A stretch of 64,000 nt of DNA from Undaria pinnatifida (GCA_012845835.1 JABAKD010000006.1:1100116-1164115), one strand, 5' to 3'. Shown: positions 11,468 through 22,479, numbered from the stretch's first letter. Translations and numbers: made by a program. The notes: generated from the letters alone by a model not told the origin.

Positions 11468-13615
11468 TACGGTAGCATATTTACTGGTGCCGACGTTCAG
11501 GTGTTCAATCTTACCTGCACAACAGCTGTTGTACATCCATGACAATGTCCGACAACCACAACGCTGAGAGTTCGCCATCGCCATCGGCACACCTCGACAA
11601 CTCACCATCTACCGACGCAGACCCCAAACCGTCGGTAGCATATTTATATTTACTATTATCTTAAGGAGAGCAAGTATTTACTAGCCGCTATTTACAGTTC
11701 ATGGACTGCCGAAGCCTAACCCTAACCCTCAACCCTTACTCTAAGCTCTGTCTTTCACCACTGCGGAAATGATCCCGCACGGATTCCTGGCACTTTTTTT
11801 CCGCGTGCCAAGCCGATTTTTTTGCCTGTGGTGTTAATCTCCCGAACAGTTGTTGTCACATTAACTCGCATAAATAATCATGTCCGTGGTCACACCACAG
11901 GCCCCAGTCACTATGGAGTCACTATGGAGTCACTATGGAGTGGAGGGAAACTGCACGGGAAAAAACACAAAGCGATAGTTAAGGGTGCTGCACTGATATT
12001 GATACAACCGCTGTAGTATTTAAATAGTTGTATTTCCCAAGCAATTTGTCCCGGTATCAAACGCGACCGTAGCACGAGTACGTACCAGCATATCACAGCA
12101 CAGGCAACTTGCGAAGAGTTTTTGCACACCATTGTACAATACAAGTACAGCAGTACACGACACATTATGAAAAACAAGCAAATAAGAAGGCAGGATGGGA
12201 TTTCCGGAATATAAGACATGCGGGATCCGTTGAGCTGAAGTTAGTGTAGAACGCACCCTCTCCAATATAAAAAACCCAGCTTGGGTCTGAATTTCTGTCT
12301 ACGAGTAGTCTAATTGGTACCAGGTATCGTACACTACTGCTGTAGTCTACCAGTTATCCGGGTATATACCACCTCCGACGAATATTTCAGCGTCTTCATG
12401 AATCTGGAACAATTGATTCGAATGTTGACCGTTTGCTCCACTTTCTTCGAACGTTTCGCCTCCAGTCTCCCAGCCCCACAACAGCAGCTGTAGTTGCTGA
12501 TGAGATACCCACAGGCTTCCTGCCCTCTGCCGTGTATGATTTGATTGTCTACCGCCCTCTGTGTCCTTGTCTCTCTCCTGAATGACAGCGCTCATCTCCA
12601 ACCAAACTCGCTCTCTCACACTTGTGAATATCTCCTAGTCAAACATGTCTTGCATATATTTTAGGATCCGTTCCTTTTCCACATACCCCAGATTTCGTAC
12701 GTTTAATCTTACACCTGAGTCTGCTTCACCGCACGCTCCGCTCGCAGGTCATCGTTTTATTATATTATTGAACGAGGTGTGATTCTCAAGAATTATGTCG
12801 TGCCGCCTTGTTTCACTCAGTTTTTGTTCTTCCTGGGCACCTCTTCCCTCCCCCCATGAGTTGCTGTTTTCCTCTCTCTTTTCATTTTTGTTCGTGTTCT
12901 TTTTTTTTCTTGTTTGTTGTTGTTCTGTGGTTTTTCTTTTGCAAATAGTCTGGTGCGCTGTCTTTGCACATGTTTTGCCCTTGTATTCGTTGTGTTCGGT
13001 GTTGCGTGGTCCGCTCACCTTGCTGTGTTTGCGATGTTTATTCTCGCACCTTCATTGTAGGTTGTGACCGCTGAGATCGTCTCTCTAGGCGGAGGCATCG
13101 GCAGGGGAGGACACTCGTTGTGCTGGATGTAGATGGGTGGAAGTGTAAGTTTAATGTGCAGAACACGCATTACCTACCGCCTTTCTACAACCACTTCAAT
13201 ACAACCGCTGTCGAATTCCTTACTTCCCGTGAGTTTTACCAGTGTGGCTACAAATATATGCCGCTTTTACATTGACTAAGAGTTGGGAAAAGTGGCTTAT
13301 GCGTATGAAAATACGTGGAAGTGTGGTGAGCTAAAGCTTTATTTTTCCCCATCCGCCGGAGGATGAAAAAAAAAAAAAAGTGGCTTATATTTGGACCCAG
13401 ACTGCTAGGCCGAGTTTCTGGGAGAGGGGTCTACTGAGAGGGCGGGTAGTGTATGACATTGCTCTCCTGCGTAGATGTGATTTGGTCAAACTTCTTCCGT
13501 ACGTACAAAACCGTTGAATTGATGGAAGTCACACGGTAGTCGACGTATTTTAAATCGTTTTACAACACATACATTAGTTGGCACCGACTAATCTCCAGCT
13601 GCTAATCTCTACACA
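11468..13615. other. No supported gene
   Basis: A short triplication of TCACTATGGAG lies at 11911-11940. A minus-strand frame over 12347-12619 has a protein-like hydrophilic sequence, but I found no splice sites that fix it as an exon. The region 12800-12960 is a T-rich tract. An A run follows a stem-like CATCCGCCGGAGGATG at 13349-13378. Confidence 0.35.
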
Positions 13616-13617
13616 CG

Positions 13618-13745
13618 CATCCCGAAAACTGCGTTCTCGCCAAAGCGAGCCAACGAAACAGCACTTGTGATTTTTGGTCCCGCCAACAAACGAATCCCGA
13701 AAATTGCGTTTTCGCCAAAGCGAGCCACCAAAACTCTCCCACCAA
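13618..13745. repeat. GAAAACTGC-GCCAAAGCGAGCC dispersed repeat, two tandem units
   Basis: Two units of about 70 bp share CCCGAAAACTGCGTTCTCGCC and GCGAGCCA. Related single units lie at 14088-14217, 15258-15405 and 16205-16345, each just upstream of or between SINE copies, so this block may be part of a larger composite element. Confidence 0.6.
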
Positions 13746-14087
13746 GGGCACACCCCTAGATCTTACGTACTAGTAGGATAGATCGTCCACGATTGCTCGT
13801 GCAAGGAATCGCCCCCGATTATGGGATCAAGCACAGGCGTAGACCCATCCTGATCCTTGACCCTGACCCCACCCCGGACCCAAAACCGGCGAGAAACAGG
13901 CGAGAAATTCGGCTGAAACGCGGCTGCGCGGTTTTTTTTTTTTTTTTTATTAGTTCCGGTTTGTGGACCACAATCTCTGAACGGCGGACAACGATTTTGA
14001 GCGAGTAAAACTTTCCTGGAAATAGAAATATTGAACCTTCCCGGAAGGTTCCCCTGCCCACCAACAACCGTCCTTATATTTATTTTC

Positions 14088-14217
14088 TCGCCAAAGCACG
14101 TCTCACGAAAACTGCCTCCTTAACCAAGCGAATCATCGAAACACTGCAATTGTGATGGAGCTCCCGCCGAGACACGACTCCACAGATTCTCTTCCTCGCC
14201 GGAGCGAGCCACCCAAT
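14088..14217. repeat. GAAAACTGC dispersed repeat
   Basis: This is a member of the family at 13618. It carries GAAAACTGCCTCCTTAACCAA, GAAACACTGCAATTGTGAT and a terminal GAGCGAGCCACC, and it abuts the poly-T end of the SINE at 14222. Confidence 0.6.
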
Positions 14218-14221
14218 CATG

Positions 14222-14534
14222 ATTTTTTTTTTTTTTTTTCTTTTCACACACATTTACTTTCCAGCTTCTGAACAAGCCGTGGTCACAGGTGTCGTCCCTT
14301 CTTCCCCCCGGTTCTTGCCTTCAATTTTTATCGCGCATAGGGTTCAGCAATCCCACTGCTCGTCGATTTTTCGTCGAGTGTTGCTAACTCACGCTCTCGC
14401 GCTTTCCGCGAGTCAAGTTGTGCACAAGAAAAAGTCCCCACGAATTTATACGAGTATGCACTTTGGGGGGTTCGAACTCACGAAACTGACCTATACCAGG
14501 CGCGAGGATAACCTGACACGCCACCGGGGCGACC
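14222..14534 (-). mobile_element. tRNA-derived SINE, full-length copy E1
   Basis: On the minus strand the element starts GGTCGCCCCGGTGGCG. It has an A-box-like TGGCGTGTCAGG and a B-box-like GAGTTCGAACCCC about 50 bases later, so the head is tRNA-like and could serve as an internal Pol III promoter. A unique body of about 230 bp follows, and the element ends in an A-rich tail (the T run at 14222-14240). Copies at 16612-16921 and 27797-28110 have the same boundaries, which defines the unit length at about 310 bp. Confidence 0.8.
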
Positions 14535-14564
14535 GGCTCGAAAAATGTATATACACCCCTAGGG

Positions 14565-14812
14565 GTGCATATAAGCTTGTATAAATTCGTGGGGACTTTT
14601 TCTTGTGCACATATTGACTTGCGGAAAGCGCGAGAACGTGAGTTAGCCACGCTCGATGATAAATCGACGAGCGGTGAGATTGCTGAATACTATGCGCGAT
14701 AAAGATTGAAGGCAAGGACCGGGGGGAAGAAGGGACGACACCGGCGACCGCGGCTTGTCCAGAAGCTGAAAAGTAGATGTTTGTGGAAAAAATAAATAAA
14801 CAAATGAATAGA
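14565..14812 (+). mobile_element. SINE copy E2, lacking the tRNA head
   Basis: It matches the body of E1 from just after the B box through AGAAGCTGAAAAG and ends in an A-rich AAAAAATAAATAAAC tail. It lies head-to-head with E1, only about 30 bp away. The tRNA-like head is missing, as in 5'-truncated SINE insertions. Confidence 0.75.
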
Positions 14813-14977
14813 TAAGCTCACCCCTACCCAAGGCATTGCATTTTAACGTACAAACCCTGCTGCCACCCCCTCTGATTTTAGGCCTAGGTTAGGGCTTAGG
14901 CTTTTGGTCGGGTTGAGACCTGGTACCAGGTATATCGGTATGCTACTGGTGGTATATTGTAAAAAATGAAAATACAC

Positions 14978-15175
14978 TCCAGCTGTGAGATCGAAGATTT
15001 CGTCGAAACTCATCTTTGCAAGCTGTGTGTGATACTCCGATCGCGCGTATTACGAGTTGTGCGTCCTCATTAAGGATATAGGTCGGCGACTCCCCTTACA
15101 ACTATAGTGTAGCTATCAGGGTCAACAGGGTGATGTTAGTCAGTCTGTGCGCGGAAACTATAAAACCCGTTTCTA
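14978..15175 (-). repeat. Dispersed repeat B (CTTGCAAAGATGAGTTTCGAC family)
   Basis: This is an inverted relative of 17345-17570 and of the insertion at 55480-55834. It shares ACTCCAGCTGTGAGATCG, GCGACTCCCCTT and CACCCTGTTGACCCTG-type blocks. Shorter fragments lie near 5885, 18255, 19090, 19780 and 22815. No protein frame is conserved. Confidence 0.65.
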
Positions 15176-15257
15176 TAAGAATACGGGTGTTTGGCTTATT
15201 TATACACACCCCTAGCGGTGCAATACCAAAACGCTTCGACTCGGCTCTTATCAACGC

Positions 15258-15405
15258 CCGGTTCACGAAAGCTGCCTTCTCGTGGAAGCGAACCACCGGA
15301 ACACTGCAGCTGTGATTTGCTGTTGCTCCCACCAGCACACGACACGACTCCCCCATACAGTACTGCTTTCCCGCCAAAGCGCGCCACCAAAAACACTGTG
15401 AGTGT
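15258..15405. repeat. GAAAACTGC dispersed repeat
   Basis: It shares GAAAGCTGCCTTCTCG, GGAACACTGCAGCTGTGAT and a CCGCCAAAGCGCGCCACC end with 14088-14217 and 16205-16345. Confidence 0.6.
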
Positions 15406-15424
15406 GCTTTCACTGGGCCCTAGT

Positions 15425-15760
15425 TTTTAACGCCTCCACAGCTGGAAAATCCATTTTTAAGGACAAATTACTTGGAAATGTTACAGGAAGGCATATGGGG
15501 CCCTAAAGGGTTAATGCACACATCAAGTGGCGTTAAGGCATATGGTCAAGGCCCGCAATAAGGCCCGTACTCAGGGATAAGGCATCTTTTAAGACTTGTG
15601 CTCCCATATGTTGGGGGGAATTACCGCCTTTACAGCTGGAAACCCATTTTCGAGGACAAACTTGGAAATAGTATAGGTAATGCTTTTGGGGCGCTAATAA
15701 GGCACACATCAGGTGGCGTTAAGGCATATGGTTAAGGCCCGCCCCGCATTAAGGGAATTA
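15425..15760. repeat. Two related units with ACTTGGAAAT and AAGGCATATGG blocks
   Basis: Two degenerate units (about 15430-15610 and 15625-15770) each contain CAGCTGGAAA, GGACAAA-TTGGAAAT and a TTAAGGCATATGG-TAAGGCCCGC block. The first half resembles the small MITE at 20125-20226. Confidence 0.55.
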
Positions 15761-15973
15761 CTTGGAAATAGAGAGTGGAATAATTGTTTCAGAGCCAAGT
15801 TCTGTATTTTGCCTTGATGGTGAGTATTGTGTCCGACCTATACACCTGTAGGTGAAAATTCGCGAAAGTAGCGGACAAGGGCGACATATGTGAAATTCAC
15901 TTTTGACCCACAGGGAGAGATGATTTTGGTCTCGAAACGACTAGAATCTATATACCTGTACCCCATCCCTTCT

Positions 15974-16150
15974 GTATGGACTTTCGGTTCTAACGGCGTT
16001 ATGTTTGGACACCTTGAAAGGCTTTAAGGCAAGTTTTAAGGCTGCCAGCTTTCATGCCCCTTTCCCTATTTATGGGCTTTCCGTTCTAACGGTGTTATGT
16101 TTGGACACCTAGAACGGCTTTAAGGCAAGTTTTAAGGCTGCCAGCTTTTT
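15974..16150. repeat. About 96-bp direct tandem duplication
   Basis: Two units share TTCTAACGGCGTTATGTTTGG and CTTTAAGGCAAGTTTTAAGG and end GCTGCCAGCTTT. They start near 15974 and 16070. Confidence 0.75.
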
Positions 16151-16204
16151 GGAAAAGAGCGTTGAGACATTCTTAAGGCGTGCCTTAAAAGGCTAGGGCC
16201 TAGC

Positions 16205-16345
16205 TCTCACCAACGCACGTCTTGTGAAAACTGCCTTCTCGCCGAAGGGACCCACCGAAACACTGCGGTTGTGATTCACCTCCCAACACACAGGCATGGC
16301 TTCCCAAAATGTATTTCTCGCCAAAACGACCGACCAAAACACCAA
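16205..16345. repeat. GAAAACTGC dispersed repeat
   Basis: Same family as 14088-14217, with GAAAACTGCCTTCTCGCC and CCGAAACACTGCGGTTGTGA. A truncated SINE follows immediately. Confidence 0.6.
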
Positions 16346-16382
16346 TTATATATTATGTATACGCACCCGTAGGGGTGGGTGT

Positions 16383-16545
16383 ATAGAGCCACACTCGATG
16401 AAAAATCGACGAGCAGTGGCATTGCTGAACCCTGTGCGCGATAAAAGTTGAAGGCAGTTAGAACCGGGGGGGATAAGGGACGGCACCTGTGACGACGGCC
16501 TGTCCAGAAGCTGGAAAGTGGAATTGTGAAAACATTTAAATATAT
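16383..16545 (+). mobile_element. Truncated SINE copy E3
   Basis: Only the 3' part of the SINE body is present, from the segment around CACTCGATGAAAAATCGACG to CAGAAGCTGGAAAGTG, followed by an A-rich TGTGAAAACATTTAAATATA. The head is absent. Confidence 0.7.
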
Positions 16546-16611
16546 AAGCCATGCACCCTCACTTACTGTACTTCTGCAAAGTAGTAGCATGCCGATATAT
16601 TTGATTTTTAA

Positions 16612-16921
16612 AATATATATTTTTCTTCACACACATTAGCTTTCCAGCTTTTGGCCAAGCCGTGGTCACAGGTCTCGTCCCTTTTCCCCCCCGGTTCTTG
16701 CCTTCAATTTTTATCGCGCATAGGGTTCAGCAATCCCTTTGTTCGTCGTTTTTTCATCGAGTGTTGCTAACTCACGCTCTCGCGTTTTCCGCAAGTCAAT
16801 TTGTGCACAAGACAAAAGTCCCCACGAATTTATACGAGTATGCACTCTGGGTGATTCGAACTCACGAAACTGACCTATACCAGGCTCGAGGATCATAACC
16901 TGATACGCCACCGGGGCGACC
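16612..16921 (-). mobile_element. tRNA-derived SINE, full-length copy E4
   Basis: Read on the minus strand it starts GGTCGCCCCGGTGGCG. The A-box-like TGGCGTATCAGG and B-box-like GAGTTCGAATCACC are both intact, and it ends in CACACACATTAGC-inverse plus an A-rich tail at 16612-16630. The start coincides with that of E1. Confidence 0.8.
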
Positions 16922-17344
16922 GATATACCTGGTACCAGGCCCGAACCCGGCCAGAAGTCTACGCCCTAAGCTATTAATAGCCTATCCCCAACGTCATACG
17001 CGCTTGAGCAGGGTGTGTAAATTATATATTAATAGTATACTTTGGGTAGAGTTGCATGTCTTACACTCAACCCCTACCGGTGTATTCTTTTTTTACACCA
17101 AAACACTGCCGACACTGTTGTGACGCACGAAAGCACTTCCCGCTCGAATTGTTGTATGCCAGTATGAGACAAGAGGGTGCAGCCGTAATAATAGTGAACG
17201 TCCTTCGTGATAACTTGATTTTTTTTTTCCCCCCCTGGGACGCTCTCTGTATCACCTCTGCATCTCGTACGTACATAGCGGTACCTGGTGTCATTGGGGC
17301 ACTCTATCGCCGCAGTACCTCACCTCACGTCTCTTATGTATAGT

Positions 17345-17570
17345 CTACGGCCGTCAGATTTTGTCCCCCTCAAAAACGGGTTTTACAGGTTCCGTGCACA
17401 GATTGATACACATCACCCTGTTGACCCTGGTACAAGCTAGCTCTAAGGGGAGTCGCCGACGTATACCCTGAATGAAGGCACGCACCCAGTAGCAAGCGCG
17501 ATCGGAGTAAGACACGCACCTTGCCAAGATGGGCTTCGACGGAATCTTCGATCTAGCATAGTGCATGTAT
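17345..17570 (+). repeat. Dispersed repeat B, plus-strand copy
   Basis: It shares GTCAGATTTTGTCCCCCTC, CATCACCCTGTTGACCCTG, GGGGAGTCGCCGAC and CGCGATCGGAGTA with 55600-55815. Non-coding. Confidence 0.7.
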
Positions 17571-17772
17571 TGTATGTATTTTTGTTGTTGTCTAGTCTAC
17601 GTGCATAACGATACTGCTGCTGTGTACCTCTGATCACCCCCTTGCCCTCTGTGCACCCCTACGTACATGCGATGGGAGGGGTCCCAGTAGTACCCGTTGC
17701 ATACAAATTAATAGTGTAACAGGGCTCAGTAGTGGCGGTGAAATCGCCTGCCACGACTGGAACTCCCTATAG

Positions 17773-17956
17773 TACAGTAGGTGGCCCTATATAGTGCGGG
17801 TATGTGTCACAAAAATTTACCCGCACTATACCGGGCACCCGCACTATATAAAAACCGGCCACTATAGAGGGGTCTATATTGTGCCAAACGATTTCACCCG
17901 CACAATATCGGACACCCGCACGATATGACCCGCACTATATAGGGCCACCTACTGTA
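17773..17956. mobile_element. 184-bp MITE with perfect 29-bp TIRs, mariner/pogo-like
   Basis: The left end TACAGTAGGTGGCCCTATAT... is repeated exactly, inverted, at the right end for 29 bases (17773-17801 and 17928-17956). The outer TA on each side is consistent with a TA target duplication, and CAG...CTG termini with GGACACCCGCA-type interior words recall Tc1/mariner-pogo MITEs. The interior is itself built of more ACCCGCACTATA-like half repeats. No coding capacity. The perfect TIR match suggests a young insertion. Confidence 0.85.
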
Positions 17957-18685
17957 ATTACTCTGTGTGGTAACCCGATTCCCGTTAGTGCCTGTGGGGT
18001 GGAAATACCGGTTTATATGTAAAGAACACACGCACGAAACGAACCCTCAGTAACTGAGGGTATACTAACTACAGTATACCTTTATCCACGGCAGTAATAG
18101 GCGTTTATTACCAATATTCTTGCCAGTACCTGGTAATGTACATACATGTCAAGGGTACTGCTGCCAGATACCAGGTAGCTTGAGAGCTCGTAGCCCACAC
18201 TGTCAGGTTTTGAGACAACACTGAGAGACTACGTAAACGTACGAGTACACGTAATAACAGCTTGCAAAGATGAGTACGCCCCTAATAAACTTGTCGATTT
18301 CACGGCCAACGGCTAGCTGGAGTACTTCGAATAATTTGTAAAAGAGAGTAATACGAGAAACGAGAAACTGCTTTTAGTATGAATATTGTTGGTAAGGGTA
18401 TACCAGGTATACATCCTCTGTGCCGCAGGTATCATTTTTTGTTCTTGTTTTCCCCTCAACGCGGGTTCTGGTATCCGTGCGCGTAATATTCAGCATTTTC
18501 CCTCCCTCGATGAGGGTTGCATCAGGGGGACCACACAGATTGGAATCCCAGATGCTACTCCTGGAAGGAGAACATGAAAAACAAATCGGATGGTTGGGTT
18601 TCCTGTCGAGTCAAGAAAATCACGTTTTTTTCAACTTCTGTCGTGCTTGGTTTTAGTATACCCCCTCCCGCACTGTCTGGGCTCT

Positions 18686-18845
18686 TCTTGCGACTCGCCG
18701 ATCACCTCACGGCGCGTCGCGCTTGGTGCACCCTATGTCTGCTTGGTGGGTGAACACACGACGTGCTCCGTTCCGGTTTAAATAGGGACGCGAGGGGTTA
18801 TGCTCGTACGAATCGGCTATTCATGAAATGAGCAACCCCCCCTGT
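18686..18845. repeat. Dispersed repeat shared with 25155-25325
   Basis: It shares GCGACTCGCCGA-CACCTCACGGCG, CTTGGTGCAC and GATGTCTGC-type blocks, and ends near ATGAAATGAGCAACCCC. It matches 25155-25325 over about 160 bp with scattered differences. Confidence 0.6.
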
Positions 18846-18941
18846 ATGGGCTGTCGAAAAGGGGAGTTTGGTGTTCGAATTAAGAAAACTCGTGCTCCTC
18901 TGGTTATGTATGATATCGCATGATAACACGCAGGATAGCAC

Positions 18942-19003
18942 ACGCCTTAGCACACGCCTTAGCACACGCCTTAGCACACGCCTTAGCCCACGCCTTAGCC
19001 CTT
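18942..19003. repeat. 12-bp minisatellite (CACACGCCTTAG)n
   Basis: Five near-perfect tandem copies of CACACGCCTTAG, the later ones with CCCACGCC. No gene context. Confidence 0.9.
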
Positions 19004-20124
19004 TTTCGTGACGGTTTTTGTCGCATACAAGCGCGGCTGCTCACACATCGGATTTGGCAGGTTTCGCCGAGATCACTCTATATTGTAAAACACGAAAAAA
19101 ACGCTTCGGCTGTGAGATCGACGAAAAAGGAATTTGATCAAAACTCAGCTTTATAAATATATGCCTGGTATATCGGTAGACACAGCAGCAGTTATTGTTT
19201 TTTTTTGTTTTTTTTTGTTTTTTTATTATTCTTCGGTGGATGGGGAAGCATGAACGCCACAGCAGTTCCACGTCTTTCCATGCATGTTTATCAAATTAAG
19301 TCAATTGTATTCGCCAGCGCTACCTGGCGTATCCACATCGCCTCGGCGTTTACACCGTCCCGCGTTGTCGATATAATCAGCTCCGACGGTCTTCCGTGGG
19401 GTGTTGTATCTTGTATCTTGCGTATGTACGGAAGTAGTCGTGCTCAGCAGAATGGTAGTGTGTATTTGTCTTGAGCTAGTGTTGGGGTGTCCCGAGGAAC
19501 ACGAAGAAAGCAAGGAACGCAAAGAAAGCCGCCGGAAGCTCCGGGAAGAGTTTTTTTTTGGTAGGCTTGTTACGAGCGGGAGCCCTGAGAGCGGAGCAGG
19601 TCCTCATAATCAAGTGATTCCAAGAAAAACGTCTTGCGGAGATGGTTGTAAGTATGTCTATATCATACGAGGTTGGCCGTCTTTACACGATCTCCGTCCA
19701 TGTTGGCCCTGGTGCTATCAAACACACGGATCTATGCTCGTCCTTCACGAGATAATATATACACCCCGTGACAAACGCGATCGCAGTAGTATCACGAGCA
19801 GCTTGCGAAGATGAGCTTCGACAGAGTTTCGATCTCACAGCTAGCTATGTAGGGCTTAACTTTTTCTTGGCGAGAATGTTGTACGGGCGGCTCTACCGCT
19901 GCTGTGCCTTGAGGGTGGCACAAGAACGGAGAACGGAGTGAAGAACTTCCAACATCTGAGCAAATAGCGTAAACCATCATATGCCGTATCGATATGCCAT
20001 GCCATATCCAGATATCGTGGATTTTGTAGATGTGTTGAAACGCGTCATACCCGTCTGGCGACAGATAAAACGAGCTTTTGGATGTTTTTCTCCGTTATAA
20101 GGCACAACCATGGAGTCAACAGTA
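19004..20124. other. No supported exon; repeat B fragments
   Basis: A TTTTTTGTTTT stutter lies at 19196-19225. Fragments of repeat B lie around 19090-19150 and 19770-19850 (GCTTGCGAAGATGAGC, CGATCTCACAGCTAG). No exon recognised. Confidence 0.35.
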
Positions 20125-20226
20125 GCTGGGGTTGACCCCTTTAGAGCCCCCGAACCCCTCCCTATACTAAATCCAAGTAATTTTGTCCCCAAAAAGGGTT
20201 TCCAGTTAGTTGTAAAGGGGTCAAGG
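20125..20226. mobile_element. Short MITE with GACCCCTTTA TIRs
   Basis: About 100 bp starting TTGACCCCTTTAGAGCCCCC and ending GTTGTAAAGGGGTCAAGG, so the ends are inverted copies of about 12 bp. The interior carries CCTATACTA-ATCCAAGTAA and TTTTGTCCCCAAAAAGG. Relatives occur at 38168-38256 and 23335-23412 (inverted), with weaker ones at 15430-15700 and 21170-21260. Confidence 0.65.
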
Positions 20227-20762
20227 CTGACCTAATAGCTGTCCTTATCACCGTGCAGACAGGGTAAGCGTTTCAAAACTCCACTGGGTGATTCCTCCTC
20301 GAATCACCCAGGGTTGTGCCGGTTTCCCCCCGTGCAGCTGTGAAGAACTCTGGTGGGGTTTGCTGCGCTCGTCGTTCAGACCGGAAGTTTGAGATTTTTT
20401 TACGGTAGTTCGAAATATCATGTTGATGCTGTGTAATTTTGGCAATTGGCGTCGTGAACAGCCCGCCCTGGCCACTGTTTTACGTGCGTGTGTGAATGTT
20501 TTCCGGCGGGAACGAAGCATCGCGCTAAAGAGGTACTGCTGTAGTATGTTGTACGATGCGCTTATAATGCAAGAAGAAAGGGAAACAAAGCTGGGAGAAG
20601 AAGGATAGCAGGGGTCTGGTAGTAGCAGTAAGTTCAGTTGTTGTGATTCGTGATTACAGCAGTATTGATGATGGCGAAAACCAAACGCAAGATGAGAACA
20701 TGAGATGACGAGGCGATGGGAGATCGAGAGAGGAATGAAACATTTCTCGTCGACCTGGTAGT
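20227..20762. other. No supported gene
   Basis: A minus-strand frame of about 176 codons runs through here, but its composition is not gene-like and no splice or domain signal supports it. An 18-bp near-palindrome (GGGTGATTCCTCCTCGAATCACCC) is centred near 20298. Confidence 0.35.
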
Positions 20763-20880
20763 CAGTCGGTTTATCCAAGGCGTCACCCGCCTACCCACCG
20801 ACCCGCCAACCAGCCAACTTGTCAACAAGACCATCCCACCAACCCTCCCAACCCATCAATCCACCAACCCACCAATTACC
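20763..20880. repeat. CCAACCCAC low-complexity tract
   Basis: C-rich, G-poor stuttering of ACCCACC, CCAACC and CACCAA words, the same composition as 21308-21745. Confidence 0.7.
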
Positions 20881-21307
20881 TGAGAAGACGTCGTTGTTGG
20901 CGACTCCAAGCCATTGAATGATTCTTTGTGTCCAACAGATTTAAGTGATGAAGGACGGAAGATGCGGAGAAGTAGAGGAGTAATCACGTGGGGGCGGGGC
21001 GCGCGATGCGCTCGTTCCTTGATGAAGAACAAAACCAATTTACAAGACCCCAAGACAGCACGACCCCAATGCGCGACCCTTTAGCCTAATTGTTGTTTTT
21101 TAAACTAGTAGTACCTCAGGGTACGTAATCATGACCCTAGTCTTATTTTTTTCTTCAACAACTCATATCTTAACGCCTTTGAAGGGAAGCATGTTTTTGG
21201 GGACACGTTACTTGGAGGTAGTACTGTACATGAAGGGGCTTTGGGACTATTATGGGATTAAATGTCTTGCTACCAGGATGCTGTTATGACAGTGGCTCAT
21301 CTGCCAA

Positions 21308-21745
21308 GACGCCTTCCATCAACCCACTATCCCACCAACTTATCAATTCACCCATCCCACTAACCAACCGATCAATCCACCAACCCGCCAACTACCAGCC
21401 CACCCAAGCCACCCTACCCATCCCCGACCTACCACCCCCCCAACTCACCTACTCTCCTACCCACCCAACCCATATATCCACCCAGCCGATGTACCCACCC
21501 GTCCCATGCACCTTGCCTCCCCACGTACCCACCCCACCCATGTACCCACCCATCCCACCTACCCACCCAACCCACCCAACTCATCCCATCCACTACTCCA
21601 CCCAATCTACAACTCTACCCAACCCACGCCACCCAACCCACCGACCCATCGACTTGCCCAAATAACCGACCCGCCGACCCAACCCATCCATAGCGCCAAC
21701 CCAACAACCCGTTGTACCAACCCACCCAAACGCACCTCCCCACCC
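21308..21745. repeat. CCAACCCAC low-complexity tract, intron upstream of a coding exon
   Basis: About 440 bp of irregular CCCACCCAACC repeats, almost without G on the plus strand. It directly precedes the splice acceptor at 21812 and would act as a very long C-rich pyrimidine tract or simple-sequence intron. Proline/threonine/histidine translations of it are not a real protein. Confidence 0.75.
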
Positions 21746-21812
21746 ACCGAGCGAGCTCCTCACCTCTTCTTCCACCGCCACCCCGGGACCCATATCTGCT
21801 CTTGTTTTACAG

Positions 21813-22013
21813 GATAAGGAGGCGTGTGATGCCGATGATGGTGATGTATTACCTCCGCGTTTAGACGGAGAAGAAGAAGCGGGTGCTGGCATTGCGCTGG
21901 TTTGGTCACGGGGGGGGGAGGAAGGGGAGGGGCGTGCTGACTTCGATCAAGGCCGAGAGAATGAATGTGGGGCTGTTGCCAATGCTGACGAGGATGGGGT
22001 GGAGTTGAGACAG
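21813..22013 (+). CDS. Membrane-protein gene, first exon seen (acidic region)
   Basis: This exon is bounded by an acceptor (TTGTTTTACAG at 21812) and a donor (GAGACAG then GTGAGA at 22014). It is exactly 67 codons and phase 0 at both ends. The peptide begins DKEACDADDGDVLPPRLDGE and is strongly acidic, with IALVWSRGGEEGEGRADFDQ in the middle. Together with the exons at 24058, 25431, 26210, 28504, 30852, 33293 and 33482 it forms one plus-strand gene ending at the TGA at 33566-33568. The earlier part of the gene, including the start codon, was not found. The exon is followed by minisatellites and by two decayed copies of its own 3' half (22334-22460 and 23490-23600). I do not recognise the family; the acidic segment is probably a soluble loop or tail. 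Confidence 0.55.
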
Positions 22014-22016
22014 GTG

Positions 22017-22310
22017 AGAAGCCTTACGGGCAACACCGCCTTGCCTATGAACTCGCGAAACTCTACCTTGCATATAGCATCGTGCAACACCGTCTTGCAT
22101 TTATAATCGTGCAACGCTACCTTGCATGTAAATTCGTCCAACACCACCACGTTGCATGTAAACTCGTGCAACACCGCCTTGCTCTTAAAACTCGTGCAAC
22201 ACGACCTTGCGTGTAAACTCGTGCAGCACCACCTTGCATGTAAACTCGTGCAGCGCTACCTTGCATATACACTCGCGCAACACTACCTTGACTACCTTGC
22301 AAAATCATGT
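22017..22310. repeat. 27-bp minisatellite (CGTGCAACACCACCTTGCATGTAAACT)-type, array 1
   Basis: About ten tandem units of 27-29 bp, each carrying TCGTGCAACACC and CTTGCATGTAAAC variants, start right after the donor at 22014. A second array of the same unit lies at 22480-22735. Confidence 0.85.
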
Positions 22311-22333
22311 ACTCGTGCATCACCGCTGTTGCT

Positions 22334-22465
22334 TTTGTTTGTTGCTTTGGTTTGGTCGCGGGGAGAGGGGGGTGTTGGCTTTGATCAAGCCGGGAGAATG
22401 GGGGTGGGGCTGTCGTATTTTCGCTGAGGATGGGGGGGGCTAGGGGCTTGCGACAGGTGCCATGT
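22334..22465 (+). pseudogene. Decayed copy of the 3' half of exon 21813-22013
   Basis: The order GGTTTGGTCGCGGG, TTTGATCAAG, GGGAGAATG, GGGGCTGTC, GAGGATGGGG and CGACAGGTG follows the exon from TGGTTTGGTCACGGG to GAGACAGGTGAG. Indels have destroyed the frame. It sits between the two minisatellite arrays, so exon end plus array were duplicated together as a unit of about 450 bp. Confidence 0.65.
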
Positions 22466-22479
22466 TTGATGTGCCACAC

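Noticed and set aside
12347-12619. Minus-strand frame with protein-like hydrophilic sequence
   Set aside because: I could not find a consistent acceptor and donor or a family; kept only as a remark in the region entry.
20248-20778. Minus-strand open frame of 176 codons
   Set aside because: No motif, mixed composition and no splice support.
21252-21820. Pro/Thr/His-rich open frames
   Set aside because: They are translations of the CCAACCCAC simple sequence preceding a splice acceptor.
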